Assembly (NCBI RefSeq): GCF_006265095.1
Contig: NZ_VCNK01000003.1
Span: 22,709 to 86,708 of the forward strand
DNA from: Phaeobacter sp. B1627
Lineage (GTDB): Bacteria > Pseudomonadota > Alphaproteobacteria > Rhodobacterales > Rhodobacteraceae
Reading direction: 5' to 3'
DNA: 64,000 nucleotides
Part shown: piece after piece, positions 27,604-36,733 of the stretch
How the letters are laid out: every line of letters starts with the position of its first letter
How positions within the stretch are numbered: the stretch's first letter is position 1
Position numbers and translations under genes: made by a program
Notes under the pieces: generated by a model
Database searches by the model: none
Seen by the model: the letters and a program-made list of their open reading frames with translations, nothing else
Told to the model about the DNA's origin: nothing

Positions 27604-29339
27604 TGACGACTTTTGACCGTTTCACAACGCCGGCCCATCAGGGACCGAAAGACTACGACATGCTGGGCCTGCCGAAGAGCCAGCTGGAGGCCTTCCAGCA
27701 GGGCTGGTCCGGCAATGTCAACGGCTGGACCAACTCGGCCCTGACTGGCGACCCGTGGTCCAGCCTGAACGACGCGCCGCGCACCGGGTATTTCAACCCG
27801 CTGACCGACGGTGGCCTCGGCACCGGGGGCGATGCCGTGGTGTCCTGGGTTCCCTTCCCGAACCGTCTGATCGCCTTTCTGACGCAGGCGGGGATCGTTG
27901 AGGGCGGCCAGCTGAGCGCGCCGCTTTCCCTGAACGAGGTCTATGCACTGGCCGATACCGGCAGTTTCACACAGGGCGGCAACCGCTTTTTCCTCAACCC
28001 GGTACAGCACGGCCAGGACGAGCTGCAGATCCCCGCCGAGCGCTGCCCGCAGGTGAATTGGTCCGGGAAATACGTGCCATTCTCGCCGAACGGGCCGCGC
28101 GGCTGGCAGGACGAATATTGCGAATGGTCGATTGAACGCAATCAAGCAGGCAAGATGCAGGCGATCAACTTCACCTGTGAGAACCCGGCCTATTACCTGA
28201 CCATGTGGCGCCAGAACCCCGAGGCGGTGCTGGGCCTCTATCAGAGATATGCGGATCCGGCTGTGCGCATGGAGGATCTTTTCCTGTGCTACAGCGTCGA
28301 TCAGCCGACCGGTCAAAAGGGCGAGCCGGTGGTCGATCCCACCACCGGCTTTCCCGCCTATGATCCGACGAATAAATGGAACAATGGCCCGGTGCGGGTG
28401 CCCGGATCCTGGGGCGGGGCGATGCATCTGACATCGCCGCCCAACACGCTGTCGGCCGAAATCTACCTGGCCGCCGCCGCGACAATCCCGCGCTCTGACA
28501 CGGCCAGCCAGAACCCGCAGACCCTGATCTGCTGCGCGAAATATGGCCAGAACTTCCGCAACTCGGACCCGAATATCGGCTTCAATGCCAATGCTGCAGC
28601 CTACAAAGGGATGATCACGCTGACCGATCCGGTCGGGCTATACATTCAGCAGCCGCAGGATTTCTCGACCTGGAAAGGCCCGAACGGCGAGGATCTCACG
28701 GAGTTCTGGCAGATTTTGCGCGGCACCGCAGGCACCGGGCCGAGCGGCTCGGATCAGATCCTGCATGCGCAGTTCGCAATCCCCGCAGATGCCGGTTTCA
28801 CGATCGAGGACTGCACCATCAACGGCCAGCCGATTTCCAGTGTTGCGATCATTCTGAACCAGATGAAGATCGCTCTGTCGGTCAGCCTGCGCCCCCCTCC
28901 CGGGCCGTCGGCCCCGGTGCCTTGTGTCACCGACAGGACGACGGGCGTGCAGCCCTGGCCGGTACAGTTGCTGCCCGAATCCCTGTTCTACGGGCAATCG
29001 CCCAGCGACCTGCCGGCGCTTCTGCACCCAGGCAAGGAGAACCGCTTCGTGCTGATTGTGCAGGGCGCGGACAAGTCCACGACCGCGCAGAACGCCCGCA
29101 TCCAGTTTTCCGACCCGAATATCACTGCCACGGTCGAAACCTTCCTGAAGGATGCGGCGGCGGTGCCCGGACAGACCGACGGCGGCACGACGCAGGGCTA
29201 TATCATGACCGTGAGCACAGGCAGCGGGGCTCAGCCCGGGCCGGTGCAAATCCGCGCGTTGAACCCGGGCGAGGGGCCCGACCCATCCCCCGAAGACCAC
29301 CCGTGGGAATATGGGCTGGCCATGGTGCCGCAGTCCTGA
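27604..29339 (+). CDS. Conserved-looking protein of unknown function, tyrosinase operon
   Basis: I do not recognise this 578-residue protein. ATG 27604 follows GGAGAGAACAG and begins MTTFDRFTTPAHQGPKDYDM; the frame is open a little further upstream, into the tyrosinase gene. It has no signal peptide and no transmembrane helix. Visible features are paired cysteines (DEYCEWS and NFTCENPAYY about 20 residues apart, LICCAKYGQNF), a Trp/Tyr-rich middle part, and a C-terminal beta-rich third with NARIQFSDPNITATVET-like sequence that could be an immunoglobulin-like fold. It starts 27 bp after the tyrosinase gene, so both are almost surely co-expressed. A role as partner, cofactor-delivery protein or second enzyme is open. 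Confidence 0.8.
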
Positions 29340-29411
29340 TCCGACGTGCGGCCCCGTGTCAGCTGCGGGGCCCGCGCGATATTCTTTGAACCCGATCTAG
29401 GAGGTGAAGTC

Positions 29412-30965
29412 ATGCTGTCCCTCGCCCGCTCGCTTTCGGGGGCCGCTCTGGCCGCCGGGGTCTACCTCGCACTGGCGGCTCCCGCCCAGGCCGATTGCAC
29501 CAGCCAGCTCATTCTCAACCCGGCCTCGCCGCTGTTCCTGACCAGCGACACGCCCTTCCTGAGCACCCAGCCGGATGTGAACTGCTATTCCTGGCAGATG
29601 TTCATCAGCCTGAACTGGCCGGCCGATCCAGACTGGCCGGGGGTGCCTGCGAAAGCGGGAGAGCCAGACCGCAGCGCCGCGATGGCCGATTTCGGCAAGC
29701 CCGGCGGCAGTGGCCAGCCGATGGCGGGGGCGACGGTCTGGGAAAGCTTCATGCCCGCGCCCGGTATCTTCAAGCCGGGCGCGGCGACACCCGATGCCTG
29801 GGGCACGCGGCCGCCCCTGCCGCCATCGTGCAAAAGCACCGGACTGCGCGCTGCCGGGAGCTATCCCAAGGTGCTGACGGCCAGCAGCAAGGCGGCGGTC
29901 CATCCAAGGCATGGGTTCAACCTGACCACCGGCACGCAGGCCTCGCAGTCGGATGAGATCATGGAGGCGGTGGGCGGCTGGCTGACCGATCAGAGCGGCA
30001 AGCTGGTGTTCTTCGAGCGGCTCGTGGGCAAAGCCGAATATGACTATATCGCGGGCTCCGGGCTTTATGACGCGGCGACCCAGATGTCGGTCGCCACCAA
30101 TGCCGATGGCACTACGCCGCAGGGGCTGTCGCTGCCTGCCGGTGCGCGCATCCTGCGTCCGCCCTCGACGCCGCAGCCGCAGGAAGAGCTGGGCGCGTTC
30201 GAGCTGAAGGCCGCCTGGCGCGTGCTGACCGGAATGACGGCGCAATACCCGCGCTACCTGACCGCCAGCACCTGGCTGCTGCGGCCCGATACCGGGGTCT
30301 GCACCCAGGAGGTGGTCGGGCTGGTCGGCCTGCACATCATCCACAAGACCTCGACCTTTCCCGATTTTGTCTGGGCGACCTTTGAACAGGTGGACAACGT
30401 TCAGGAAAAGACCGGCGAAACGCCCCCGCCCGGCGGCTACAGCTTTTTCGACCCGAGCAGCAGCGAAACGCCGAACCAGCCACGCATCAAATGCTCGTCC
30501 TCCGGCTGCACGGATCTCTTTCCGCGCGATCAGCCGGTTCAGGTGACGCGGGAGGTTCCGACGGTTCAGGCGATGGACAGCCTCAACAGCGCCGTGCAGT
30601 CGCTGATCAAATCGCAAAGCGGCGGTGCGTCGGTGTTTCAGTACTACAAGCTGGTGAATGTCCTGTGGGACGGCGCGCCGACGCCGCCGATGAACGAACC
30701 GGGCGCGAATGCGAAGGTGCCGCTGCACTATGGCAGCTTCGAAAGCCAGGGCAATCAGCCGGTCGCCAATACCACGATGGAGACCTATGCGCAGAAGGTC
30801 GGCGGCGGATCGAACGCCGATGACGCGTCCTGCAACATTTGCCACCGGGGCGCGACCATCGCAGGCAGCTCGACGCTGGCCTCGGATTTCTCGTTCCTGT
30901 TCGGCACTGCGTCCTCGCAGGCATCGGTTCCCGGCGTCACAGTCTCACAGGAGTTCAGACCCTGA
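29412..30965 (+). CDS. Secreted protein with single c-type haem motif, tyrosinase operon
   Basis: A 517-residue exported protein. ATG 29412 follows TAGGAGGTGAAGTC; the Sec signal peptide runs to AQA/DCTSQ (about residue 28). One CxxCH haem site, CNICHRG, lies near the C-terminus (about residue 475), so it is a mono-haem c-type protein with a large N-terminal part containing six other cysteines, including a KCSSSGC pair. The WQMFISLNWPADPDWPG and TVWESFMPAPGIF segments look like a family of large uncharacterised cytochrome-c-like proteins. Third gene of the operon, 72 bp after the unknown protein. It could carry electrons from or to periplasmic partners; this is inference. Confidence 0.82.
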   Translation: MLSLARSLSGAALAAGVYLALAAPAQADCTSQLILNPASPLFLTSDTPFLSTQPDVNCYSWQMFISLNWPADPDWPGVPAKAGEPDRSAAMADFGKPGGSGQPMAGATVWESFMPAPGIFKPGAATPDAWGTRPPLPPSCKSTGLRAAGSYPKVLTASSKAAVHPRHGFNLTTGTQASQSDEIMEAVGGWLTDQSGKLVFFERLVGKAEYDYIAGSGLYDAATQMSVATNADGTTPQGLSLPAGARILRPPSTPQPQEELGAFELKAAWRVLTGMTAQYPRYLTASTWLLRPDTGVCTQEVVGLVGLHIIHKTSTFPDFVWATFEQVDNVQEKTGETPPPGGYSFFDPSSSETPNQPRIKCSSSGCTDLFPRDQPVQVTREVPTVQAMDSLNSAVQSLIKSQSGGASVFQYYKLVNVLWDGAPTPPMNEPGANAKVPLHYGSFESQGNQPVANTTMETYAQKVGGGSNADDASCNICHRGATIAGSSTLASDFSFLFGTASSQASVPGVTVSQEFRP

Positions 30966-31530
30966 GCCAGACGGGTCGCGCCGCTTGATCTCAAGGAAGG
31001 GGGGGGCGTCATATGACTGGTACCCTCTTCTGAACGCGACGCCCCTGGATGCCCCCTGAAGCCCCGTGGCGACCCCTGCGCCGAAGAGGTCCGGTCGCGC
31101 GATACCGGGGCGGGGAGCAGACAGGTGCAGGGCCGCTCCCCCCGCAGCCTGTGTCAGGTGCGCGCGAATTGCGCCCGGTGCGGCCCTTGGGCTGTCGCCG
31201 CGACTGACGCCACTGGGGAGGGGGAGCATTGTTTTCAAAACTGCCGCGCAGGACAGCAGTGGTCGCAGGATGCAGGTCGTTCACGCCGCGACCATCGTCA
31301 TGATGCGGTCGCGATACGCGATTGAGTGCCTGCATTTTGTGCGTCCGGATTTCAACGAGAAATCAAACGGCTGCCGGTCTCGCTACCGGTCTTCTGCTCT
31401 GGGATGTGGCGGAAAACGGGTTGTCGGAAAATTTTACCATTTGATAAAAAATGATCCTGTGGCACTCTGAACGCAACAACTCATAAAAATCTGTCCAACA
31501 CATCGTTCACTACCAAGAGGGAGACACCCA
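30966..31530. other. Intergenic region before the pyrimidine cluster
   Basis: A 565-bp gap. No supported gene; short open frames here are Arg/Pro-rich noise. The last 100 bp are AT-rich and hold the preT promoter with a degenerate RutR box at 31433-31448. Confidence 0.6.
31433..31448. promoter_or_regulatory. Degenerate RutR box upstream of preT
   Basis: TTTACCATTTGATAAA matches TTGACCA-N2-TGGTCAA at 11 of 14 defined positions and is itself nearly symmetric. It lies 82 bp before the preT start codon. Confidence 0.5.
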
Positions 31531-32868
31531 ATGGCGAGTAGCCACCAGGCATCCGGAATCCGGCCCGCACGCTTGTCCGCGGCCGAGATTGCAGACAATT
31601 TCGCGGACCTTCACGCGCCGTTCGATGCGCATGAGGCGGCCGTCGCGGCGGATCGTTGTTATTTTTGCTATGATGCGCCCTGCATGACCGCATGCCCGAC
31701 ATCGATCGACATCCCGCAGTTCATTCGAGAGATCCAGGCCGGGCATGCGGACAGCGCCGCCAAGACGATTTTCAACCAGAATATCCTCGGCGGGATGTGC
31801 GCGCGGGTCTGCCCGACAGAGACGCTCTGCGAAGAGGTCTGTGTCCGCGAGGTCGCGGAGGGCAAGCCGGTCGAAATCGGGCGCCTGCAGCGGTTTGCCA
31901 CCGATCAGATGATGGCCAAGGGCGTGCATCCCTTCTCCCGCGCGGCCCGCACCGGCAAGACGGTGGCCGTTGTGGGGGCGGGCCCGGCGGGTTTGTCGGC
32001 GGCGCATCGTCTGGCGATGAAGGGACACGACGTTGTTGTTTTTGAGGCAAGACCCAAGCCTGGTGGCCTCAATGAGTTCGGGATCGCCGCCTACAAGTCC
32101 ACCGATGGCTTTGCCGCCCGCGAAGTCGCCTGGTTGCTGCAGATCGGTGGGATTTCAATCGAATACGGCAAGGGGATCGGGGTTGGGCTGACGCTGTCCG
32201 ATCTTCAGACCGGCTATGACGCTGTCTTCCTGTCCATCGGGCTGACCGGTGTCAACAGCCTGCGCGCGGCGGGCGAAGACAAGGCCGGCGTGCGCGATGC
32301 GGTTGATTTCATTGCGGAGTTGCGACAGGCCGAAGACCTGACCGCGCTGCCTGTCGGGCGCAATGTTGTGGTGATTGGCGGCGGGATGACGGCCATTGAC
32401 GCGGCCGTACAGTCAAAGCTGCTGGGCGCTGAAAACGTCACAATCGCCTATCGTCGCGATCGCAGCGCCATGGGGGCCAGCCGGTTTGAACAGGATCTTG
32501 CGGCGTCCAGAGGCGTCAAGCTGATGTTCAACGTCATGCCCCGCGCGATCCTCGGTGCGGGGGCGGCGGTGGAGATCGAACTGGAGTATACCGAGGTTGT
32601 CGACGGACGTGTTCGCGGCACTGGCGAAACGGTGCGGGTGCTGGCGGATCAGATCTACAAGGCCATCGGGCAGACCCTGCAACAGGCGCCGGAGGGGCTG
32701 GAGATCGACGGCGGCAAGATCAGGGTCGCAGCCGACACCGGGCGGACCTCGGTTGCGGGCGTCTGGGCCGGGGGGGATTGTGCCTCGGGTGGGGACGATC
32801 TGACCGTGACCGCCGTCGCAGAGGGTCGCGATGCGGCCGAGGATATTCACGCAAGCCTGATGGGCTGA
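31531..32868 (+). CDS. preT: NAD-dependent dihydropyrimidine dehydrogenase, flavin subunit PreT
   Basis: A 445-residue homologue of PreT and of the N-terminal part of eukaryotic dihydropyrimidine dehydrogenase. The N-terminal Fe-S domain carries RCYFCYDAPCMTACPTSIDIP and GGMCARVCPTETLCEEVC; an FAD site GAGPAGLSAAHRLAMKGHDV and an NAD site VVIGGGMTAIDAA follow. With PreA it reduces uracil and thymine to the dihydro forms, the first step of the reductive pathway. AGAGGGAG precedes the ATG. Co-directional with preA, 53 bp before its start. Confidence 0.95.
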   Translation: MASSHQASGIRPARLSAAEIADNFADLHAPFDAHEAAVAADRCYFCYDAPCMTACPTSIDIPQFIREIQAGHADSAAKTIFNQNILGGMCARVCPTETLCEEVCVREVAEGKPVEIGRLQRFATDQMMAKGVHPFSRAARTGKTVAVVGAGPAGLSAAHRLAMKGHDVVVFEARPKPGGLNEFGIAAYKSTDGFAAREVAWLLQIGGISIEYGKGIGVGLTLSDLQTGYDAVFLSIGLTGVNSLRAAGEDKAGVRDAVDFIAELRQAEDLTALPVGRNVVVIGGGMTAIDAAVQSKLLGAENVTIAYRRDRSAMGASRFEQDLAASRGVKLMFNVMPRAILGAGAAVEIELEYTEVVDGRVRGTGETVRVLADQIYKAIGQTLQQAPEGLEIDGGKIRVAADTGRTSVAGVWAGGDCASGGDDLTVTAVAEGRDAAEDIHASLMG

Positions 32869-32921
32869 GCCAGCGGTGACCGGCTTTGCCGGACCCAGCA
32901 AGCAGAACAAGGAGAGATCAA

Positions 32922-34226
32922 ATGGCTGATCTGACAACAGAGTTTCTCGGCATCACATCACCGAACCCCTTTTGGCTGGCCTCGGCGCCGCCGACCGACA
33001 AGGAATACAACGTTCGCCGCGCCTTTGAGGCGGGCTGGGGCGGGGTGGTCTGGAAGACGCTCGGCGCAGAAGGGCCGCCGGTGGTGAATGTGAACGGCCC
33101 GCGCTACGGCGCAATCTGGGGCGCGGACCGGCGGCTTTTGGGGCTGAACAATATCGAGCTGATCACCGACCGCCCGCTGGACGTGAACCTGGCCGAGATG
33201 ACCCGCGTCAAGAAGGACTACCCGGATCGTGCGCTCATTGCCTCGATCATGGTGCCCTGCGAGGAAGCCGCATGGAAGGCGATCCTGCCGCGGGTGGCGG
33301 AAACCAATGCGGATGGGATCGAGCTGAACTTTGGCTGCCCCCATGGCATGGCGGAGCGGGGGATGGGCTCTGCGGTGGGGCAGGTGCCGGAATACATCCA
33401 GATGGTCACAGAGTGGTGCAAGCAATATTACGACCGGCCGGTGATCGTGAAGCTGACCCCCAACATCACCGACATCCGTCATCCCGCCCGGGCCGCGCAT
33501 GCGGGCAATGCCGATGCGGTGAGCCTGATCAATACCATCAACTCCATCACCTCGGTGAATTTGGATGCGATGGCGCCGGAACCGATGATTGGCGGCAAGG
33601 GCACCCATGGCGGCTATTGCGGTCCGGCGGTCAAGCCGATCGCGATGAATATGGTGGCGGAGATTTCCCGCGATCCGCAGACGGCGGGCCTGCCTATTTC
33701 GGCGATTGGCGGGATTACCACATGGCGTGATGCGGCCGAGTTCATCGCGCTGGGGGCCGGGAATGTGCAGGTGTGCACCGCCGCAATGACCTATGGGTTC
33801 AAGGTGGTTGAGGAAATGATCTCGGGTCTGTCAGACTGGATGGATGAGAAGGGCTACGCTTCTATCGAGGAATTCCGGGGCATGGCGACACCGAATGTCA
33901 CGGACTGGCAGTATCTGGATCTGAATTACGTCGCCAAGGCCCGGATCAGTCAGGATGATTGCATCAAATGCGGGCGTTGCTTTGCCGCCTGTGAGGATAC
34001 CTCGCATCAGGCCATCGCGATGTCGGCGGACCGCACATTCACCGTGAAGGATGACGAATGTGTGGCCTGCAACCTCTGTGTGAATGTCTGTCCGATCGAG
34101 GGCTGCATCACCATGGAGGAGGTCCCCGTGGGGCAGGTGGATGAACGCACCGGCAGAGTTGTGAGCGGTGACTACAGCAACTGGACGGTGCATCCAAACA
34201 ACCCCTCCGCCGCAGCGGCGCAATAG
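32922..34226 (+). CDS. preA: NAD-dependent dihydropyrimidine dehydrogenase, catalytic subunit PreA
   Basis: A 434-residue subunit: an FMN-binding dihydroorotate-dehydrogenase-like barrel (NFGCPHGMAERGMG, GGKGTHGGYCGPAVKPIA, SAIGGITTWRDA) and a C-terminal double 4Fe-4S domain (CIKCGRCFAAC and CVACNLCVNVCP). AAGGAGAG lies before ATG 32922, which excludes the slightly longer open frame. The substrate is reduced here with electrons passed from PreT. Confidence 0.96.
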   Translation: MADLTTEFLGITSPNPFWLASAPPTDKEYNVRRAFEAGWGGVVWKTLGAEGPPVVNVNGPRYGAIWGADRRLLGLNNIELITDRPLDVNLAEMTRVKKDYPDRALIASIMVPCEEAAWKAILPRVAETNADGIELNFGCPHGMAERGMGSAVGQVPEYIQMVTEWCKQYYDRPVIVKLTPNITDIRHPARAAHAGNADAVSLINTINSITSVNLDAMAPEPMIGGKGTHGGYCGPAVKPIAMNMVAEISRDPQTAGLPISAIGGITTWRDAAEFIALGAGNVQVCTAAMTYGFKVVEEMISGLSDWMDEKGYASIEEFRGMATPNVTDWQYLDLNYVAKARISQDDCIKCGRCFAACEDTSHQAIAMSADRTFTVKDDECVACNLCVNVCPIEGCITMEEVPVGQVDERTGRVVSGDYSNWTVHPNNPSAAAAQ

Positions 34227-34283
34227 GGGGGGCTCCCGCCCGTGCGATCTGCATTGAAAATGCAGACCTCCCCGTTGGGCCCG

Positions 34284-34308
34284 GCGCCGCGCATTCGCGC
34301 GGCGCTTT
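34284..34308 (+). terminator. Rho-independent terminator after preA
   Basis: Perfect 9-bp stem GCGCCGCGC (34284-34292), loop ATTC, GCGCGGCGC (34297-34305), followed by TTTGCGTTT. It ends the preT-preA unit. Confidence 0.7.
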
Positions 34309-34440
34309 GCGTTTCGCCCCGGTGCGCGGTCTGCTGCCAGATCTGCCGACAGGTCAGCCAACAGGTGAGCCGTCCGGCCGACAGTGGGGCCGTGGCCCGG
34401 GGCGTCCGTTTTCACAACAAAACGGCGCAGTCCTGTTCTG

Positions 34441-35055
34441 TCAGCTTTGAGGTGTAAGCATGCGTCGATACAGGGTTTCCAGGAATTCCGAGGCGCCGTC
34501 AAACGGGTCGTCTGGCGTCATCAGAGTGCGCACCTGGACCTCAAAATCCGCATAGTGCTGGGTCAGCGACCAGATCGAGAACAGCAAATGGCGCGGGTGT
34601 ACCCGGGCAATCCGTCCCGCGTCCATCCAGCCTAGAAAGACGGCTTCCGTGGCGTCGACCAGCACCCGCAGGTCCGTCGACAGCGCGTCAATCATGCGGG
34701 GCGCGCCCTGCACGATCTCATTGGCGAACAGGCGGCTTTCTCGTGGCATATCCTTGCTCATCTGCAGCTTGCGCTCCACATAGGCGAGGATCTCTGCCAT
34801 TGGGTCGCCGTCGGGGTTGATCTCGCGGAGCGGATCGAGCCAGGTGTCGAGGAGCGCCGAGAGCAGGGCGGTGAAGATCGCGTCTTTGGATGGGAAGTAG
34901 TAGAGAAGGTTGGGTTTTGACAGCCCGGCCGCCGTCGCAATCTGGTCTACCGTCGCGCCACGAAAACCGTTTTGAGAGAACACCTCCAGCGCGGCCTCGA
35001 GAATATTGGCTCGATTGCGTTTCTGGATTCTGGTCGGGCTGCGGTCTTTGGGCAT
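34441..35055 (-). CDS. rutR: TetR-family regulator, RutR-like
   Basis: A 204-residue TetR-family protein. The HTH is ILEAALEVFSQNGFRGATVD followed by QIATAAGLSKPNLLYYFPSKDAIF; the GLSKPNLLYYFPSK recognition helix is the RutR form. The C-terminal domain should bind uracil or thymine and release DNA. It sits between preTA and the hydrolase genes, and a perfect RutR box lies 137 bp upstream of its start, between it and the divergent amidohydrolase gene. Role as repressor of the pyrimidine genes is inferred from family and site. Confidence 0.92.
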   Translation of the reverse strand: MPKDRSPTRIQKRNRANILEAALEVFSQNGFRGATVDQIATAAGLSKPNLLYYFPSKDAIFTALLSALLDTWLDPLREINPDGDPMAEILAYVERKLQMSKDMPRESRLFANEIVQGAPRMIDALSTDLRVLVDATEAVFLGWMDAGRIARVHPRHLLFSIWSLTQHYADFEVQVRTLMTPDDPFDGASEFLETLYRRMLTPQS

Positions 35056-35191
35056 GGGGGCCGGGTCTCTTTGCTTTGGGGACGAACTTAAACTCTCGTC
35101 GTTTTCGCTCAGTTGTCCAGCAACTCTGATCTAAAACGGCCCGGAAGGCGCGCAATTTCTTGACTGAGTCTGATCTGGTGATAGCGTGAGT

Positions 35192-35207
35192 TTGACCAGT
35201 TGGTCAA
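35192..35207. promoter_or_regulatory. RutR box, perfect match
   Basis: TTGACCAGTTGGTCAA is an exact match to the RutR consensus TTGACCA-N2-TGGTCAA, fully symmetric. It lies in the divergent region between rutR (start 35055) and the amidohydrolase (start 35354). Confidence 0.85.
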
Positions 35208-35353
35208 ATGTATGGTTGCCCGATCCGCAGGATCTGCCCCGGTTGCGGGATATGACAGACCAACGGATCGGCCACTGACCCAGGCTGCAGGCAGCCGCAT
35301 TCAACTCATCCCGCAGATGAGGATGGGACCGGCGACAGGGAAGGAAACACGAG

Positions 35354-36604
35354 ATGACGACTCTCGGAAAGAATTTGAAGATCAATGGCGACCGTTTGTG
35401 GGACAGCCTGATGGAAATGGCCCAGATCGGTCCCGGCGTGGCGGGCGGCAACAACCGCCAGACGCTGACGGATGAAGACGCCGAAGGGCGGGCCTTGTTC
35501 CAGACCTGGTGTGAAGCGGCGGGTCTGACCATGGGGCTCGACACGATGGGCAATATGTTCGCAACCCGCGCAGGCACGGATCCGGATGCGCTGCCGGTCT
35601 ATATGGGATCCCACCTCGATACGCAGCCAACGGGCGGCAAATATGACGGTGTGCTTGGTGTGCTGGGCGGGCTGGAAGTCATCCGCACCCTCAATGACCT
35701 CGACATCAGGACCAAGCATCCGATTGTGGTCACCAACTGGACCAACGAGGAAGGCACGCGGTTTGCCCCGGCGATGCTGGCCTCGGGCGTGTTCGCGGGC
35801 AAGCACACGCAGGAATGGGCCTATGGGCGCACTGATGCAGAGGGCAAGACATTCGGCGATGAGCTGAAGCGCATCGGCTGGGTCGGCGATGAGGCCGTCG
35901 GCGCCCGCAAGATGCACGCGATGTTCGAACTTCATATCGAACAGGGGCCAATCCTGGAGGCGGAGAACAAGGACATCGGCGTGGTCACCCATGGGCAGGG
36001 CCTGTGGTGGCTGCAATGTACGGTGACCGGAAAGGATGCCCATACCGGGTCCACCCCCATGAACATGCGGGTCAATGCCGGGCTTGGCATGGCGCGCATG
36101 ACCGAGGCCGCGCATCAGATCGCCATGGCGCATCAGCCGCATGCGGTGGGGGCGGTTGGTCATTGCGACGTCTACCCCAATTCCCGCAATGTGATCCCCG
36201 GCAAGGTGGTGTTCACGGTCGATTTCCGCACGCCCGATCTCGAGAAGCTGACGGCCATGCGGTCCCAGTTCGAATCGCAGGCGAAACAGATCGCAGAGGA
36301 TCTGGGGCTTGGGCTTGAGATCGAGCCGGTGGGCCATTTTGACCCGGTCACCTTTGATGCGGGCTGTGTCTCGGCGGTGCGCGATGCGGCAGAGCGTCTG
36401 GGCTACAGTCACATGGATATCGTGTCGGGTGCCGGCCACGATGCCTGCTGGATCAATGATCTGGCACCGACGGCGATGATCATGTGTCCCTGCGTGGATG
36501 GGCTGAGCCATAATGAGGCAGAAGATATATCCAAGGAATGGGCTGCTGCGGGGACGGATGTCATGCTACATGCTGTGCTTGAGACTGCAGAGATCGTGGA
36601 ATAG
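35354..36604 (+). CDS. pydC: M20 amidohydrolase, probable N-carbamoyl-beta-alanine amidohydrolase
   Basis: A 416-residue Zn-dependent hydrolase of the hydantoinase/carbamoylase type. Metal ligands are seen in GSHLDTQPTGGKYDGVLG, in NEEGTRFAP, in the HIEQGP segment and in GAGHDACW. In this pathway it should release beta-alanine (or beta-aminoisobutyrate), CO2 and ammonia from the N-carbamoyl compound, the third step. Allantoate amidohydrolase is the main alternative within the family, but the neighbours favour the pyrimidine route. GGAAGGAAACACG precedes the ATG. Followed 129 bp later by dihydropyrimidinase. Confidence 0.9.
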   Translation: MTTLGKNLKINGDRLWDSLMEMAQIGPGVAGGNNRQTLTDEDAEGRALFQTWCEAAGLTMGLDTMGNMFATRAGTDPDALPVYMGSHLDTQPTGGKYDGVLGVLGGLEVIRTLNDLDIRTKHPIVVTNWTNEEGTRFAPAMLASGVFAGKHTQEWAYGRTDAEGKTFGDELKRIGWVGDEAVGARKMHAMFELHIEQGPILEAENKDIGVVTHGQGLWWLQCTVTGKDAHTGSTPMNMRVNAGLGMARMTEAAHQIAMAHQPHAVGAVGHCDVYPNSRNVIPGKVVFTVDFRTPDLEKLTAMRSQFESQAKQIAEDLGLGLEIEPVGHFDPVTFDAGCVSAVRDAAERLGYSHMDIVSGAGHDACWINDLAPTAMIMCPCVDGLSHNEAEDISKEWAAAGTDVMLHAVLETAEIVE

Positions 36605-36733
36605 GCGATCATTGAGATAGGGGCGAATGCCCGGTCGCGTCCGCGCGGCACCTCCGGGATACAGGGCCGCAAGACGCCCAGCCGGGGAGACAAACAAACG
36701 GCGCCGCAGCGTCGACCGACAGGGAGTTGTACT

